A DNA stretch of 64,000 nucleotides. It comes from Polyporus tsugae. Its lineage: Eukaryota; Basidiomycota; Agaricomycetes; Polyporales; Polyporaceae. The stretch is taken from assembly GCA_024305745.1 (NCBI GenBank), contig JAHRBS010000012.1, forward strand, positions 1,245,001 through 1,309,000. Direction: 5' to 3'. The first letter of the stretch is position 1, and each line of letters starts with the position of its first letter. Below are positions 10,827 through 22,351 of the stretch, one piece after another. The translations under genes and the position numbers were made by a program. A model generated the notes under the pieces. It made no database searches, had not been told where the DNA came from, and saw nothing but the letters and a program-made list of their open reading frames with translations.

Positions 10827-12922
10827 ATGTCATCCTTTCCCGCCCACATCCCTATAATACACTTAAATGCACCCTCAAAGCCTTATGGCTCACTGCATGG
10901 CATCACCATGCCGATCATGGGATCCAGCAATCACGACTCTGAAGTCGGTCCTCAAGTCTTGAATACCACTCGAAAGGCGATCTGCTACTATTCAGTATCA
11001 CGATTACCTGCCGACGCAGATATTATCTGCAACATATATGAGGTAGTCTCCATTCTGATTCTGCTTCATCTTTCTGGAATTTATACTCATCTCTGGGCTA
11101 CAGCTTCCACTTCCATACGATAGGGAGTATTTTGCGCGGCATGAAACTGTAGGCGAACTCCAGCAGTTTGCGGACGCCATCGACGATACCTACTTGAAAT
11201 CTGATGCCTCGCTGTTGTCTGAAGAAGATGCCTTTCGAGATGCTCGAAACGCCCTTATCATCGTCTACGGTGAGTATTCTCAGTTTCGGCACTAGACCCC
11301 CTGATGCGACTTAAACCGCTGGGTTTGCAGAGGTCGCATCCTCAGACCAGGAGAGAGAAGCCATCGTCCGCGCCGCGCAGAAACACCTTGCACCATCTGA
11401 AGAAGCGGAACCTGCAAGGCTGCCCGTGCCGCAGGATCACATAAGCCCATCGCCAGACGTTGTATACGGCGGCCGTGTCCCGTTCGTCGGCATCTACCAT
11501 CCCGTCTTCGCGAAGTTCGTCCGCACGATGACCATTCCTCCCGAGCAGCTCGATCTTACCCCCCAAGAGCTTGAATGGGCACACTCCCTGGTCTCATATG
11601 CAAAGGCTCCATTCTGCCAAGACCAGGACGTGTGCAGAGACCACATCTACCCAATACTGCAGGACGCCGTTGACGACTCCCAACACCATGGCTGCAATGG
11701 AAAATGGCATCACGGCCACAGGCGTCATGCCCATTCGGCTTTGCGAGGACTCCTTCGGGGCTTGCCCTTTCATCATGGAGCTTCAGGACGAAAGAATGGA
11801 ACATGATTCTGATCCCGCCGCCCGTACTGACTTTTGACTATGTCGCTATCCATACGTCACCGGAGGTGCGTTCACAGTGTTGCAACACACACTGTGGTTG
11901 TGGCTCAGACGCCTCTGATCCGCAGAACAAAAAGCTCAGGGACATCTCGTCTTGTCCCGCCCTACTCGTGGGCATCGTCGGTCCTCGGATCATTGTCTCC
12001 GGCGCGGTCTACACCGACACACTCGTCGTCCAGGATCTGACGTGCTCCGACACTCTTGGCTACTGCGCGCGCCACCGTCAATCACCGCACAGGGCTCGAC
12101 GATGCGGTGTACAGGGCCGCGCGATTACTGCGCGCGTTGAGAGAGGGGGTCAGAGAATTGCGGCAATACTATCAGGAGCTCTGGTCGGCCTACGGCCATT
12201 GTGCCGAGCGATCCTCCCTCCGTCACAGGCCCCCAAATCCAGAACACCCGCATTTCCGGCACGGCACGACGACTGTGAAGCTGGACTACGTCGAACGGCT
12301 CGCGGGTGCTAACCCCTGGCGAGCGGTATTCAAAGCGCGCGTCGTGAACTTCGACCCCCCTCCTTCGAGTCCAGCCGAGCTCGCGGGCCTGCCTCCGATG
12401 AACAGATATGTCGCCGTCAAGTTCGCGCACCGATATTGTGGGGACGCGCACGCGCTGCTCGCGCAACAGTCCCCGCCACTCGCGCCTGCGCTGTGGTACT
12501 GCGCACATGAGCCGGCCGTCGAGATGTATGTCGTCGTCATGGAGTACGTCGATGGCTCAACGTATCCCGAGTCGCGCGCGCCGTATCCTGGGACTGGGGC
12601 TGAGACTCCTCAGTGGACCAGAGCGCTGCGGACGGCGGTCACCACGCTTCACGAGCACGGGTTCGTGTTTGGACACCTGCGCCGGCAGAACGTCTTCGTC
12701 CCTCGCGGACACCGGGACGAGGTGAGGCTGGTCAATTTCAACTGGGCGGGGAGGGCCGGCGAGGCGCGCTACCCGAGCACTATCTCCATGGAGGTCCCGC
12801 AGCTGTGTCCATCGTGGCACCCAGGGGCGAGGCGTGGGGGTATCATCGAGAAGGAGCATGATGACTACCTCTTGGATAGGATTGTTTCTTCTGTTGAGCA
12901 ACTAGGCGGCGCTGAGCATTAG
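10827..12922 (+). pseudogene. Fungal kinase-like gene, frameshifted and catalytically dead
   Basis: Exons 10827..11042, 11104..11269 and 11331 onward splice cleanly and encode the N-terminal region typical of the large basidiomycete kinase-like family (YDREYFARHE, FVGIYHPVFAKFV). After that, three +1 frame changes are needed to follow the conserved protein: near 11690, in the T-run at 11832-11835, and near 12030-12090. A normal intron (GT at about 11872 to AG at 11928) joins YVAIHTSPE to NKKLRDISSCP, followed by LVGIVGPRIIVSGAVYTD. The kinase lobe is open to 12922: VAVKF (Lys codon 12419-12421) and VVMEYVDG are present. The catalytic-loop Asp expected in FGDLR is His (codon 12674), and both Asp of the expected DFDWAG are Asn (12734, 12740). 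Either this is a pseudogene, or it is a pseudokinase with sequencing errors upstream. The first is likelier. Confidence 0.65.
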
Positions 12923-14044
12923 GAGGTGACTTTGGCTCGGAGTGCTTTCGTCCCTGATAATATGTTTCCATGGAGCCTCATACTAGTAATACATTGTCTT
13001 TGCTACGTGCACGTGGTATCAAGCCTAACAGAGGTCGATCATGGTCCAGAGACTGATTTTATTATAATTGTTCTCGAGACTCAGACAAGTATTCTAGCCT
13101 CCTGATAGACCTATCCACTATCCGAGCGGGATCCGAAGGTGCAATGGTCCGGTAAGGTGCACAAGGGGAGTGGGAGAGGAGGGAGAGGAAGGGTACTAAA
13201 TGAGTGTAGGTAACGGATTCGGGTCCGATCGATGTGCGCGGTCCGAATGCGAGCCGTGTCGACCTGCGGTGAGAAGAAGTCGAGAAGCCGAAAGTCGAAC
13301 GTGCGTGCGTGCGACTCTGTGTAGTATTGCTACTCGTGCTATAGTGCGAGCTAGGATCTTCTGAGCGACGCGTTCGCCGCGATCCACGCGGAGATCGCGG
13401 TTGCTGCGTGTTTGGTAGTGTCGCCAATATGAACGTATCGTGAAGTGAAAGCGACAAATCGGTTGGCGAGGATACAGTATGGAGACACGGCCGCCGGTCG
13501 AGTCGTAGAAGCGAAACAGCTTCCCGATTGCAAAGGAAGCGGGTCGGGCGGGACTAGTACTGCTCACGGCTTCGAGGCCGAGCTTGGAAAGGACAGGACC
13601 TGAGCCTTGCCTGTGCCCATCTGTCAACCCGCTGTGAGCTCGACTGATGGAGAACCGGTAGAGAATGTATCCAACGGACCGAAAACAGTCACATCGCACT
13701 TGACCTTCCGGGTTAACAGCCGTCTACCGCGTCTCTTCCGTCCATATACCGGCCCCGAGGAAGGTGCGAGCATCCGGTTGCAGTGACAGGGCGGCATGTA
13801 CGCACTAGGGGTGAAAGAGAAGGTGTGGCACTCCAACACGTAGCACATAGTCGGCGATGGCTTGGTGACGCGATGGAAGATAGAAGACGTGCCGCCGTGG
13901 AAGGAGACGAACATGAGAACATTGGATGCCTGACGGGCAGTTTGACTTGCGGAAGATGCCCGACTCCTCCGAGTGCTTCACAAGGCACGTCAGCGCACTC
14001 TCCGTCGCGGTCGGTCTCCCGTACGCATGCTCGACGTTGAGCGA
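12923..14044. other. Intergenic, no supported gene
   Basis: Only random-looking frames are seen on both strands. The right end probably holds the 3' untranslated region of the minus-strand F-box gene. Confidence 0.45.
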
Positions 14045-15887
14045 TCAATCCAAACCGAACCCTCTGTGATCGAGGACATAGCACGACCCCTCCAGCGGAC
14101 GCAAATCCACAATATCTACCAAAGGAAGAACCCTGGCATCCACATCGTCTGAGGAGCATACGGCGCTGCTAACCGTGATCTCACCTACAGCGCGAAACTG
14201 CTGCTTCAGCGATCTGCTTCAATTGAGGGTGAATAAGACGAGTCTTACCAAGGTCTGCACCATGTTGTGCCAGCCACTGCCAGCCGTCCAGGCCGTAGTC
14301 CGCCATCGTGAGGCTCGGGTCGATATCGGGGTCGCACAGCGAGTGCATTCCAGCAAGCCGATTGCGGTGGTGGGTGTCGTTTGTTGGACGGCACGTGTAG
14401 CAAAGTGTGTTTCCGACCCCGACGAGCTCCACAGAGCATTCTTTGTCCGCAAGAACACCAACTAGGACCTCTAATGAAAGATACGGCAGCGAGGGGACGT
14501 AACACGCTTTGAGTGCGGGCCGTTGCTTAATCTGCGACAGCCATCGCATCGATATATGCGCGAGTATATGTTCAATGGACTCTACGCACCAAACGGAGGA
14601 ACGCCTCCAACACCGCCCGATCTTCGTGGAGCTTGATGGACAACGCGCGGAGATTGCGCGGAAGACAATCCGCGAATAGGCTTTCGCGTGCGGCCGTGAA
14701 CTGCATCCCGCCCCATCCAAGTCCCAGGTCTTCGAGGTTCGGGAGCTTGGGGAGCAGTCTGATGATGGGCTGGGACTGTTCCGAACATAAGTCGAGGTGC
14801 AGACGACGAAGCTGTCGCTTGTTCTGGAGGAACGCCGCAATGGGGTTGGCGTCGCAGTCGCGCATGTCGTGTGTGTATTCGACAAGGAATTTGAATGCGG
14901 TGAGGTGCGGGAACGCCTCGGGGGAAGAAGCGAAGGCTGAAAGGATACCGTCGACGTTCCACGCGCTCGCTGTCAGTGTGAGAGATGTCAAGAGTGGGGA
15001 GTGCTGGATGAGCCCTTCCAGACCGGTCGCCCCGATTGCACGCAGGAATGTCGCATGCTTCAACTTGGGGAGCGGCGCGCTCGGGAACATCCAGTATGAG
15101 GTCGTGATGTCCTCTAGAGACGCGGCATTCAGGTCCACAAGCCGTAGGGCGGACTCGTAGCGCTCCCGATCGGCGGCGGGCATGTTGGTTATACTCGGAA
15201 TCCACTCGTTCAGGGAGACCATGAGCGTTATCTGGGTCAGTTTGCAGAGCTCAAAAAGGTCGGGCCACAGAAACTGCATCGGCCTGCCACCATATCAGAT
15301 GCGTTAGTGAGAGGTCGGCGGGCTGGAAGAGGGAAGAAAAACTTGCGATATCAAGAGTGAGCGAAGGTTCTCGCATCTCCGTAGCGCTTCTGCGGCGTGC
15401 TGGGGAATGATGTGCCCGTTGCCCCGCCATTCAAAGGATTCGAGGTTGGAGAGTGCACTGAGTGCCCTCCCTACGGCTTCTGTGTCGGGATAAGCTCCTG
15501 TTCTCGAGCATCCTGTAGCTCATGTTTCCACTCACCGAGCGCAAGAGTAGTCGACCGCCCGAACGGAAACTCGTACCAGCGAACCGATAGCGATCTCACT
15601 ATCTTTGCAAGGGAGATATCTTGCTCGAGGTGTTGGAGAATGGCAAACGACCGGCTGTTATACTTGCTCAACTGCGCGGTTTCTTCTTCCGTCCACGGGT
15701 CGTCGCGGGTCCATTGCCGTCCAGGTCGTCTCTTAATTCCAAAGGTCAGCGTGATACGTGAGAAGAGGAGAGGAAGAGCGAGATCATGGAACATTTTGGA
15801 AACAAAGAGGAGGGTCTTGCGGGTAGGTCTCGGGCATGATTCGACGATGAGCTGGAACAGCTCCACGGGCAGCTGGACGTTGGCCAT
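14045..15887 (-). CDS. F-box/LRR-like protein
   Basis: Model complement(join(14045..14184, 14249..14531, 14590..15273, 15343..15479, 15536..15887)), 531 aa. The N-terminus is an F-box: LPVELFQLIVESC, then LLFVSKMFHDLALPLLFSRI, the surface that binds Skp1 in SCF ubiquitin ligases. The rest is a series of degenerate leucine-rich strands (LRRLHLDLC, LPNLEDLGLGW, LRALSIKLHE) that would select the substrate. Introns are 56-69 nt. The third intron (14532-14589) is needed to reach the conserved LPYLSLEVLVGVLADKE segment. The final intron is less certain: without it the protein ends about 25 residues past 14249, at 14181. A decayed paralogue lies at 39222-40856. The start sits 292 bp from the divergent TPR gene, so the two may share a promoter. 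Confidence 0.75.
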
Positions 15888-16179
15888 GAAGTGGTAGCAA
15901 GAGCGACGGGTTGATGTGACTCAAAGACACGGAGGAGAGGCAAACTTAGGCCAAGGATCCACTGAGGGAGCACCGATCGGCAACGGCCGAGACGCCTTGA
16001 CATGTCCTGACGCCCGTCTCATGAACTTGGACTCCGAAGCCGATCGACAGCGTCCGCCCGCGTCACCGTACGTGTCGTGCCAGTGGCCACTGAGTAGAAA
16101 CAGAAGCCCCGGGTAGGTCTATATATTGCATTCCCCACTGCGCGCGGAGCAGCGACGCTGATATCGACCCTTTACCACC
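15888..16179. promoter_or_regulatory. Bidirectional promoter between F-box and TPR genes
   Basis: A 292 bp spacer separates two divergent ATGs. A TATATA element at 16119-16127 lies about 55 nt before the TPR gene start. No equivalent element is obvious for the F-box gene. Confidence 0.5.
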
Positions 16180-18465
16180 ATGTCGACGTTTCTCGACCAG
16201 GTCGGCGACTCGGAGCGTCTCAAAGCGGAGGGCAACAAGCTCTTCATCAAGAAAGACTTCACAGGCGCGTACGAGAAGTATACCGAGGCAATCGAGCACG
16301 CCAGCGAGAACGCAGTTCTGTATTGCAACCGTGCGGCCTGCGCCTTCGGTCTCGGCAGGTGCGACAATTTAGACTCCACTCACGGCGTCGTTAGGGACTG
16401 ATCTCTGGTTCCAGGTATCTGGATTCGTGCACAGATGCTACTAAGGTCAGTCTAGGTTATGGTCGGCATAAGATGTGATATCGACAGCCTTCGTGTTGCA
16501 GGCAACGGAGCTAGATCCCTTGTATGCGAAGGCATGGGGCCGGTTGGCTCAAGCGACAGCGGTCAGTCCGCGTTCGATACCGGCGGCGGGTTCATGAATC
16601 GACGGTCCGATGCTAACACCTTGTCAATTGTTGGGACAGAGCATCAACAACCTTAACCAAGCGGTCCGTGCGTGGAAACGCGCGATCGCTGTCCTTCCCG
16701 TCGAGAACTCGACGCCGGCGCAGAAGAAGCAGAGGGACAACTATACTGCTGAGCTTGCAGCCCTCCAAGCCAAGGTGGCAGATCCGAACGCCAACCCCAA
16801 GCCGCCCAAGAACTTCACGACGACTGGCACGCCTGAAAATCTGCCCTGGAACCGTACGATGGCCTTGATTCCTGGACTGCAAGCTACCCGGCAATGGAAT
16901 AGCAGCGTAAGTGGATCCCGTTGCTCGGTGGAATGTTACAGCTATCAACTCGCGCTTTCTAGGCTTGGGTCATAACAAAGGCATATCGTGTATGCCCCAC
17001 TTGTCACATATTCTAAGCGGTGTGCTAACATGATTGGAAAGGAATGGCAGAGCGGAATGGAAAAGATGAAGATGGGAAGAACCGTTCCAGCACCTTTGGG
17101 ACGGCCAGGTTACTTTGGTCACTTGGGTGTAAGTCACGCGTGTTCCTCTCTATAGCAGTACTTACAACTTGGTGTCATTTAGGCTGTCGCTGAACTCACC
17201 AATACACTGATTATCGATGACCGTGCATTCCACATCTCCGACAAGAACTGGCTCGGTCTGTACAATCGGCAACGTAAGGAACCATTCTATGCTCGTCCAA
17301 GAGATCCAGTTTCTTACCAATTCCCTTCAGTTTCGGTCGAAATAACCCACGCGAGGGGTTGGAGCGATAGCGGGGCGAGAAAGATCATGGAACAGATCCC
17401 CCCGAGACTCAAGGCTGATGGCTGGGACGCTGTCCGCCCCGCAATCTCGATCACGGTTAGGTGCGTCGAGGAGATAGCCTACTTATTTGGATCTGCGAGT
17501 TGAACCGGTTGCGCTTGACAGTGGCTGGATCATGCGCGCCTTCCTCGAGGAGAGGCTCAAGGGTAATGTCGAGACCGCACTGGATTTTTTCACTTCCGCC
17601 CTGGATCTTCTCCAATGGGGAAAGGAGCTCTGGAAGGATGTTTCCTTCGAAAATAAGGGCGAAGTCTTCCAGCCCGCTTTCATTCATGGAGTCAAATGCT
17701 TGCGCCCCGAGGCGTTGCTTAGGGTAACATTCTCCTTCATACGCAACTCGACTAATCACTAAATTGACTATCAGGCATACAACAAGGAGCCTTCGAGGTT
17801 CCCACTCACGGAGATTCTTGTCGGTGCAAATGAACTGTTGGCCGAACTTGATGGCGCCCCGGAGCAACCAGGGGACGCGGAGGACATTGGCGCTTTCCTG
17901 TTCTCCTTTCGGTATCCTCGAGGTCATGCACACGCGTAAGTGAACCTCAATTCACTACATTCCCTTACTGACTTGCCACACTCACATAGCTTGCGCGGCT
18001 TCTACTATAATCATGCAGCGAATTCGAGAGCAGAGAAGGAAGCCCCCAGTAAAGAACTCTTAGCTGAACTCATGGATGAACTCATGGAATCATCGACCGA
18101 GTACCTCGAGGCTGCGAACTACTATCCTATCGACGATGAGAAGCACGCATGTGAGTCGCCGATAGATACATACGTACATAGCAAGATGGCGCACCGGAAC
18201 TGATCCTTGTTTCCCAGGGTACCTCCACATGGCGTTCAACGTGCTCTCGGACGTGGGTGGGCCCATGGATTACCTCCTCACGATCTTGAACAGATTGCAC
18301 GACGCGATCCCCCGCATGAAGCAGATCTGGGAGGTTACGGTGGACCCCGACGTTAGCGTGTGCGAAGCCCTCGCGGCCGATATGAAGCACAGAGAGGAGT
18401 TCTTGCGCATGGCTGAGGGGAGGACCGAGGACGAATTGAGCTGTATGATAGCCAAGCGTTGGTAG
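16180..18465 (+). CDS. TPR-domain protein of unknown function
   Basis: Twelve exons: join(16180..16358, 16415..16445, 16502..16561, 16640..16906, 16963..16989, 17042..17128, 17183..17273, 17331..17460, 17522..17723, 17775..17935, 17990..18150, 18218..18465), 547 aa. All junctions are GT-AG and in phase. The first 110 residues form an Hsp70/Hsp90-cochaperone-type TPR block: AEGNKLFIKKDFTGAYEKYTEA, then AVLYCNRAACAFGLGRYLDS, ATELDPLYAKAWGRLA and AVRAWKRAIAVLP. The remaining 430 residues include a helical region (WIMRAFLEERLKGNVETALD; HMAFNVLSDVGGPMDYLL) seen in basidiomycete TPR proteins but without a named function. A chaperone-adaptor role is possible. Exon 5 is only 27 nt. Confidence 0.8.
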
Positions 18466-19234
18466 GTCGAAGGCGAAGAGTGAGTTGTTGAAGGCATCCG
18501 GGTATCGAAGATTAGAACCGTCTCTTGTGGATCGTGTATGGCGTCGACCGCGTACGTGGAATCTCGCCAAAGAGTTGAGTGTTATGTATCTTGGCCAAAG
18601 AGACGTCAGGGAGACCAGCCTTGTCACGCCAGTCGCGAGATGGTAAGTTGTAACGCGTTTTCGCGTCGGTCACGGCGTGACCCCTGTCGTCCACGACAAC
18701 CATCATCCATCGACCGCTTTAACTTACTGCCCTCCCTCTCATAAGCACCCACGAGACAAAGTTGTGGGCCATGTTGTGAGCTCACGCGTGCAAGATCCAT
18801 CAAAGACAAAGAGGCTTTAGCCGGCTGATTCCCAAGACAGTCCACAACAGCACCTTCGATCCATGCTGCAGTTTGCGATGGCGAGACATTAATCGGTGAG
18901 ACAGCCGTCCTTTCCTCGTCGACAACCGCATGTGATCTCGTGATGATCTCTAGACTACCTTTCGCTCGTCGCACCAAAAGGACCTTCGCGGACAAGGAGG
19001 GACGAGTGGCGTGTCATCGTCATCAATGGCGCTGACAGCGAATGCCAGTTGGACTCTCCACTTTAAATAGGCAGCCACCATTTGCATGTTTCCTTTGGCT
19101 CCCTTTCTTCTCTCAACGATCCACGCGTCTCATTACCTGGTGTTCTGAACGTCTGACGATCTACCACTGTTATACGTACTCTAGTGCTCGAACCCAACTC
19201 TGGTCTATCTTTTCCTGGGGCGTTGCACGACACC
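18466..19234. other. Intergenic with promoter of the beta-propeller gene
   Basis: No coding exon is supported. A TTTAAATAG element at 19062-19070, 165 nt upstream of the next ATG, may serve as a TATA box. Confidence 0.4.
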
Positions 19235-21106
19235 ATGGTCAACTTCACGATCCTTGCTGGAGGCTACTCGTCAGCCATCGCCACCTACCTCTTCAACTCG
19301 AAGGCTGGCACGCTCTCCCTTTTCCACCAATCCCCTTCTGGAGCGAACCCGTCGTGGATTGCGCTTCACCCCACGAACAAGAGCATTCTTTAGTGAGTTT
19401 TCGTCGTCTCTTCGATGCACGCAGTCCTCACATTCGGCTAGCGCCACGAACGAGAACACGCAGGGCGCGCTCCAGTCGTTCGTGATCAAGAATGATGGCA
19501 CGCTGACAGAAGCCCTTGCTACCGTTTCGTCGGGTGGGAATGGTCCCGCGTTCGCGGTTCCCTTGTCCACCGGGGAAGTCGCTGGTATGAACGTGAGTCT
19601 CCACTCTCCTCCTCGTGTTCTCCCACCACTCCCACATCGCACTCCATCTATATGCGCACAAACCACACCCCTTCCGTCCCACCCCTTTCTATGTAGCTAC
19701 AATGCAAGCATGGATGCATTCTCACATTTCGCCACAGTACGGTTCAGGAAACGGGGTCATTGTGCCCACCGGGCAGGACCCCACCGTGTTTGCCTACAGC
19801 GCACCCGTCATCACCTTCCCCGCTCCCCCGGCCCCGGCGGTCTCGCATCCACACATGGCGCTGGAGGTCGGCAAGGAGATCTTTATTCCTGACCTGGTAC
19901 GTGCCTTCTTCGGTCGTATGTTGCCGGTGTCAATTATTGCTGTGGCGGTATGCCAATTTTCGGCCTGGCGAATATGTCCACCTGTGACCATTGCCATTGA
20001 CTTTACACCCTTGGCTTGGGTACCTTATGGCGCGTGCTCGGGCGCGTGGCGGCGGCGGCGATGACGATGAACACTACTTGTTCGGTGTGGTCTCGCATCA
20101 TCGTCATTGCGAACGCCCGTGTCTTACATCGATGCGCCCAGACGGAGCATCATGCTTCTAGTGGGACGTCTGAAAAGAGTTAGCCGGGGACACAGACTGC
20201 GGATGCAGGAGACGACTCGGTAGGCCGAAAACGTAGGATCAGGTCAGCCACAGGGTCGCGAGTCTTGCAAACCATTGGAAACATGCATGGCGACACTTCT
20301 CCGACCGGCGCGATTGCATACTGGAGATAGAAGATCTCCTCAGCTTTGGATCTCCCGGCGGCAGAAGCATGTCCTCAGTCTTGAATGTGTTCGTCCGTGC
20401 ATGTGCGGAACGCCCTTCCCCGACACAAGACCATGCCGTTTCAGCCTCGCTCTACTTTCAGGAATTCAACGAACGCTCATGCTTCTGTCCACAGGGCGCC
20501 GACACCATCCACCGCCTCGTCTGCGACGGCGCGCCAGGCAAGTACAAAATCCACGGCGAGATCAAGCAACCGGCCGGCTCCGGCCCGCGACACATCGTCG
20601 TCCGCGGCAACCAGCTCTACACGATCCACGAGACCTCCTCGACGCTGACCCAGCAGACCATCCCGCACAGCCTGTCCGTCTCCACCGCGAAGCTGACCGC
20701 GAACTTCTCCGTCATCCCGCCCGGCCTCCCCGCGGGCGCGAAGATGTTCGCCGCCGAGATCCTGCTCGCGGAGAAGTCCAAGAAGAAGGGCTCCAAGTTC
20801 AAGAAGACGTACCTGTACGTGTCGAACCGCAACCTCGGCACGCAGGACCCGCGCGGGGACGCGATCGCGATCTACCAGGTCGAGCCGAAGCTGAAGCTCG
20901 TCAAGCACGTCTTCACCGGGCTCGACCAGATCCGCGGCATGGAGCTCAGCGGCGGGTCCGAGAACGAGTTCCTCGTCGCGGCAGGCGTCGCAGGCAGCGC
21001 GGGCACAGTCGTCCTGAAGCGCACGAAGGGCGGCGCGGACCTGCAGGTCGTCGCGCGGAACACAGACCTCCCGACGCGCACGAGCTTCGTCTGGCTGCAG
21101 GACTGA
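19235..21106 (+). CDS. Carboxymuconate cyclase/lactonase-type seven-bladed beta-propeller protein
   Basis: Model join(19235..19392, 19442..19592, 19738..19896, 20495..21106), 359 aa. It resembles fungal 3-carboxy-cis,cis-muconate lactonizing enzymes, which act in the beta-ketoadipate route for aromatic (lignin-derived) acids. Propeller signatures are: NPSWIALHPTNK in blade 1; GNGPAFAVPLSTGEVA; PAVSHPHMALEVGKEIFIPDLGADTIHRL; GSGPRHIVVRGNQLYTIHETSSTLT, with the family's GPRH motif; and KKTYLYVSNRNLG. The fold and motifs are clear, but many members of this family are uncharacterised and the substrate cannot be fixed. The third intron (19897-20494) is 598 nt, ten times the local norm, and interrupts a conserved IPDL/GADTI strand. 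It has good GT and CTGTCCACAG ends. Confidence 0.8.
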
Positions 21107-22351
21107 TATCGATGATGCATCCATGATGCCATGACGCCCGAGCTGGTGAGCGCAGTGTTGTCGATGCGCCTTTGAGTCTGTCCACATCGTTGTACTCGGG
21201 ATGCGATGTGTTTATTTATGGTGCTATATATTGTTCGTGACGACTCCGTTGTGATGCTTGAGATCTTGAGTGGCCATTCACTGCAGATGCAATGGTACAG
21301 CATGCACCATGCATTACATTACGGCGTGGTACTGAGTTGTAAGTACATATTGCCCTGCCGCTGGAACCGAGCGAACGTTATGAACCCTCGAAGTCCACAA
21401 GCCGAAGGTCGGCACCGGTTGGCAGCATACTAGTTGCAGCGCGATGGAATGCAAGACGAAGACCGGGGCTCATCTTACGATTTCTGAGTAAAATGCATCG
21501 GATGCGCTTTATATTGCGCCTGTGGTATGGATACGTACGCGCAGCTCTCGCTAGTGCGCATGCGATGTTAGTTGATAAATCAAGGTACTCACCCCGTCAC
21601 CCGGGTGCGCATGATGGTGCGCCTACCTGCGCCTCCGTGTCGCCGCCGCCGGTCGTCGGAGGGCACTAGTCGACTCACGACTGTAATACATGTCTCACTT
21701 TCACACCGCCGGCTGTCTTGCTAGCGCACTTAGTACTGTGCAAAGCTGGTACAGTATATTACGAATCCGATGGGGTATACGGTTGCGCAATTTGCGCGAT
21801 GCACAGTGGGTAGCTATAGCTAAGTGCTGTACACTTTTTTTCCCGCCGCCAGAGTCAGAGAGCGTATCGTGTATGTGGGTCGCCTACAATCCGTGAAAGA
21901 ACAACCAAGGGCATGAACCAATAGAAAGGTGAGGGAAGGAATCCGGGAGAAAGCTAAAGTCCATTGAACGGCATGAGACATTATATAAAAAGAGCGTGGG
22001 GGTATGAGGCGTGTGGCAGAGGCCTCCTGGCTCTAACTTGTGAAGCAAGTGAGCGAGCGGGCATGCCATTTCGGGGGTACCGGTGTGGGGTGGGTATTAC
22101 GGGTATTAAAACGCCATTATACATAGGTACAGCGGCCACGCAGAGGATAGGTAGCGTATGTGCGTCAAGAGGAGGTCCGTGATGATCCAAGAAACGCGTC
22201 ACCGAGGGCCCAATGGTAAAGTTACAAGAAACGCTTCAGCTTATCCTTCCGACCGTCCATTCTTCCTTCTTCCCTTCTCTCGCTCCGATCATGAAATGTT
22301 TTGCACCTTCCGCGGTGATGCGGACGATGAGAGAGAACATCACGGGAGCAT
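21107..22351. other. Convergent intergenic region, no gene seen
   Basis: This lies between two convergent genes. Frames are short and interrupted. It should contain both 3' untranslated regions. Confidence 0.45.

Noticed and set aside
20477..21187. 236-codon minus-strand frame
   Set aside because: Mirror frame of the GC-rich last exon of the beta-propeller gene. Codon third positions are strongly GC, which opens the antisense frame.
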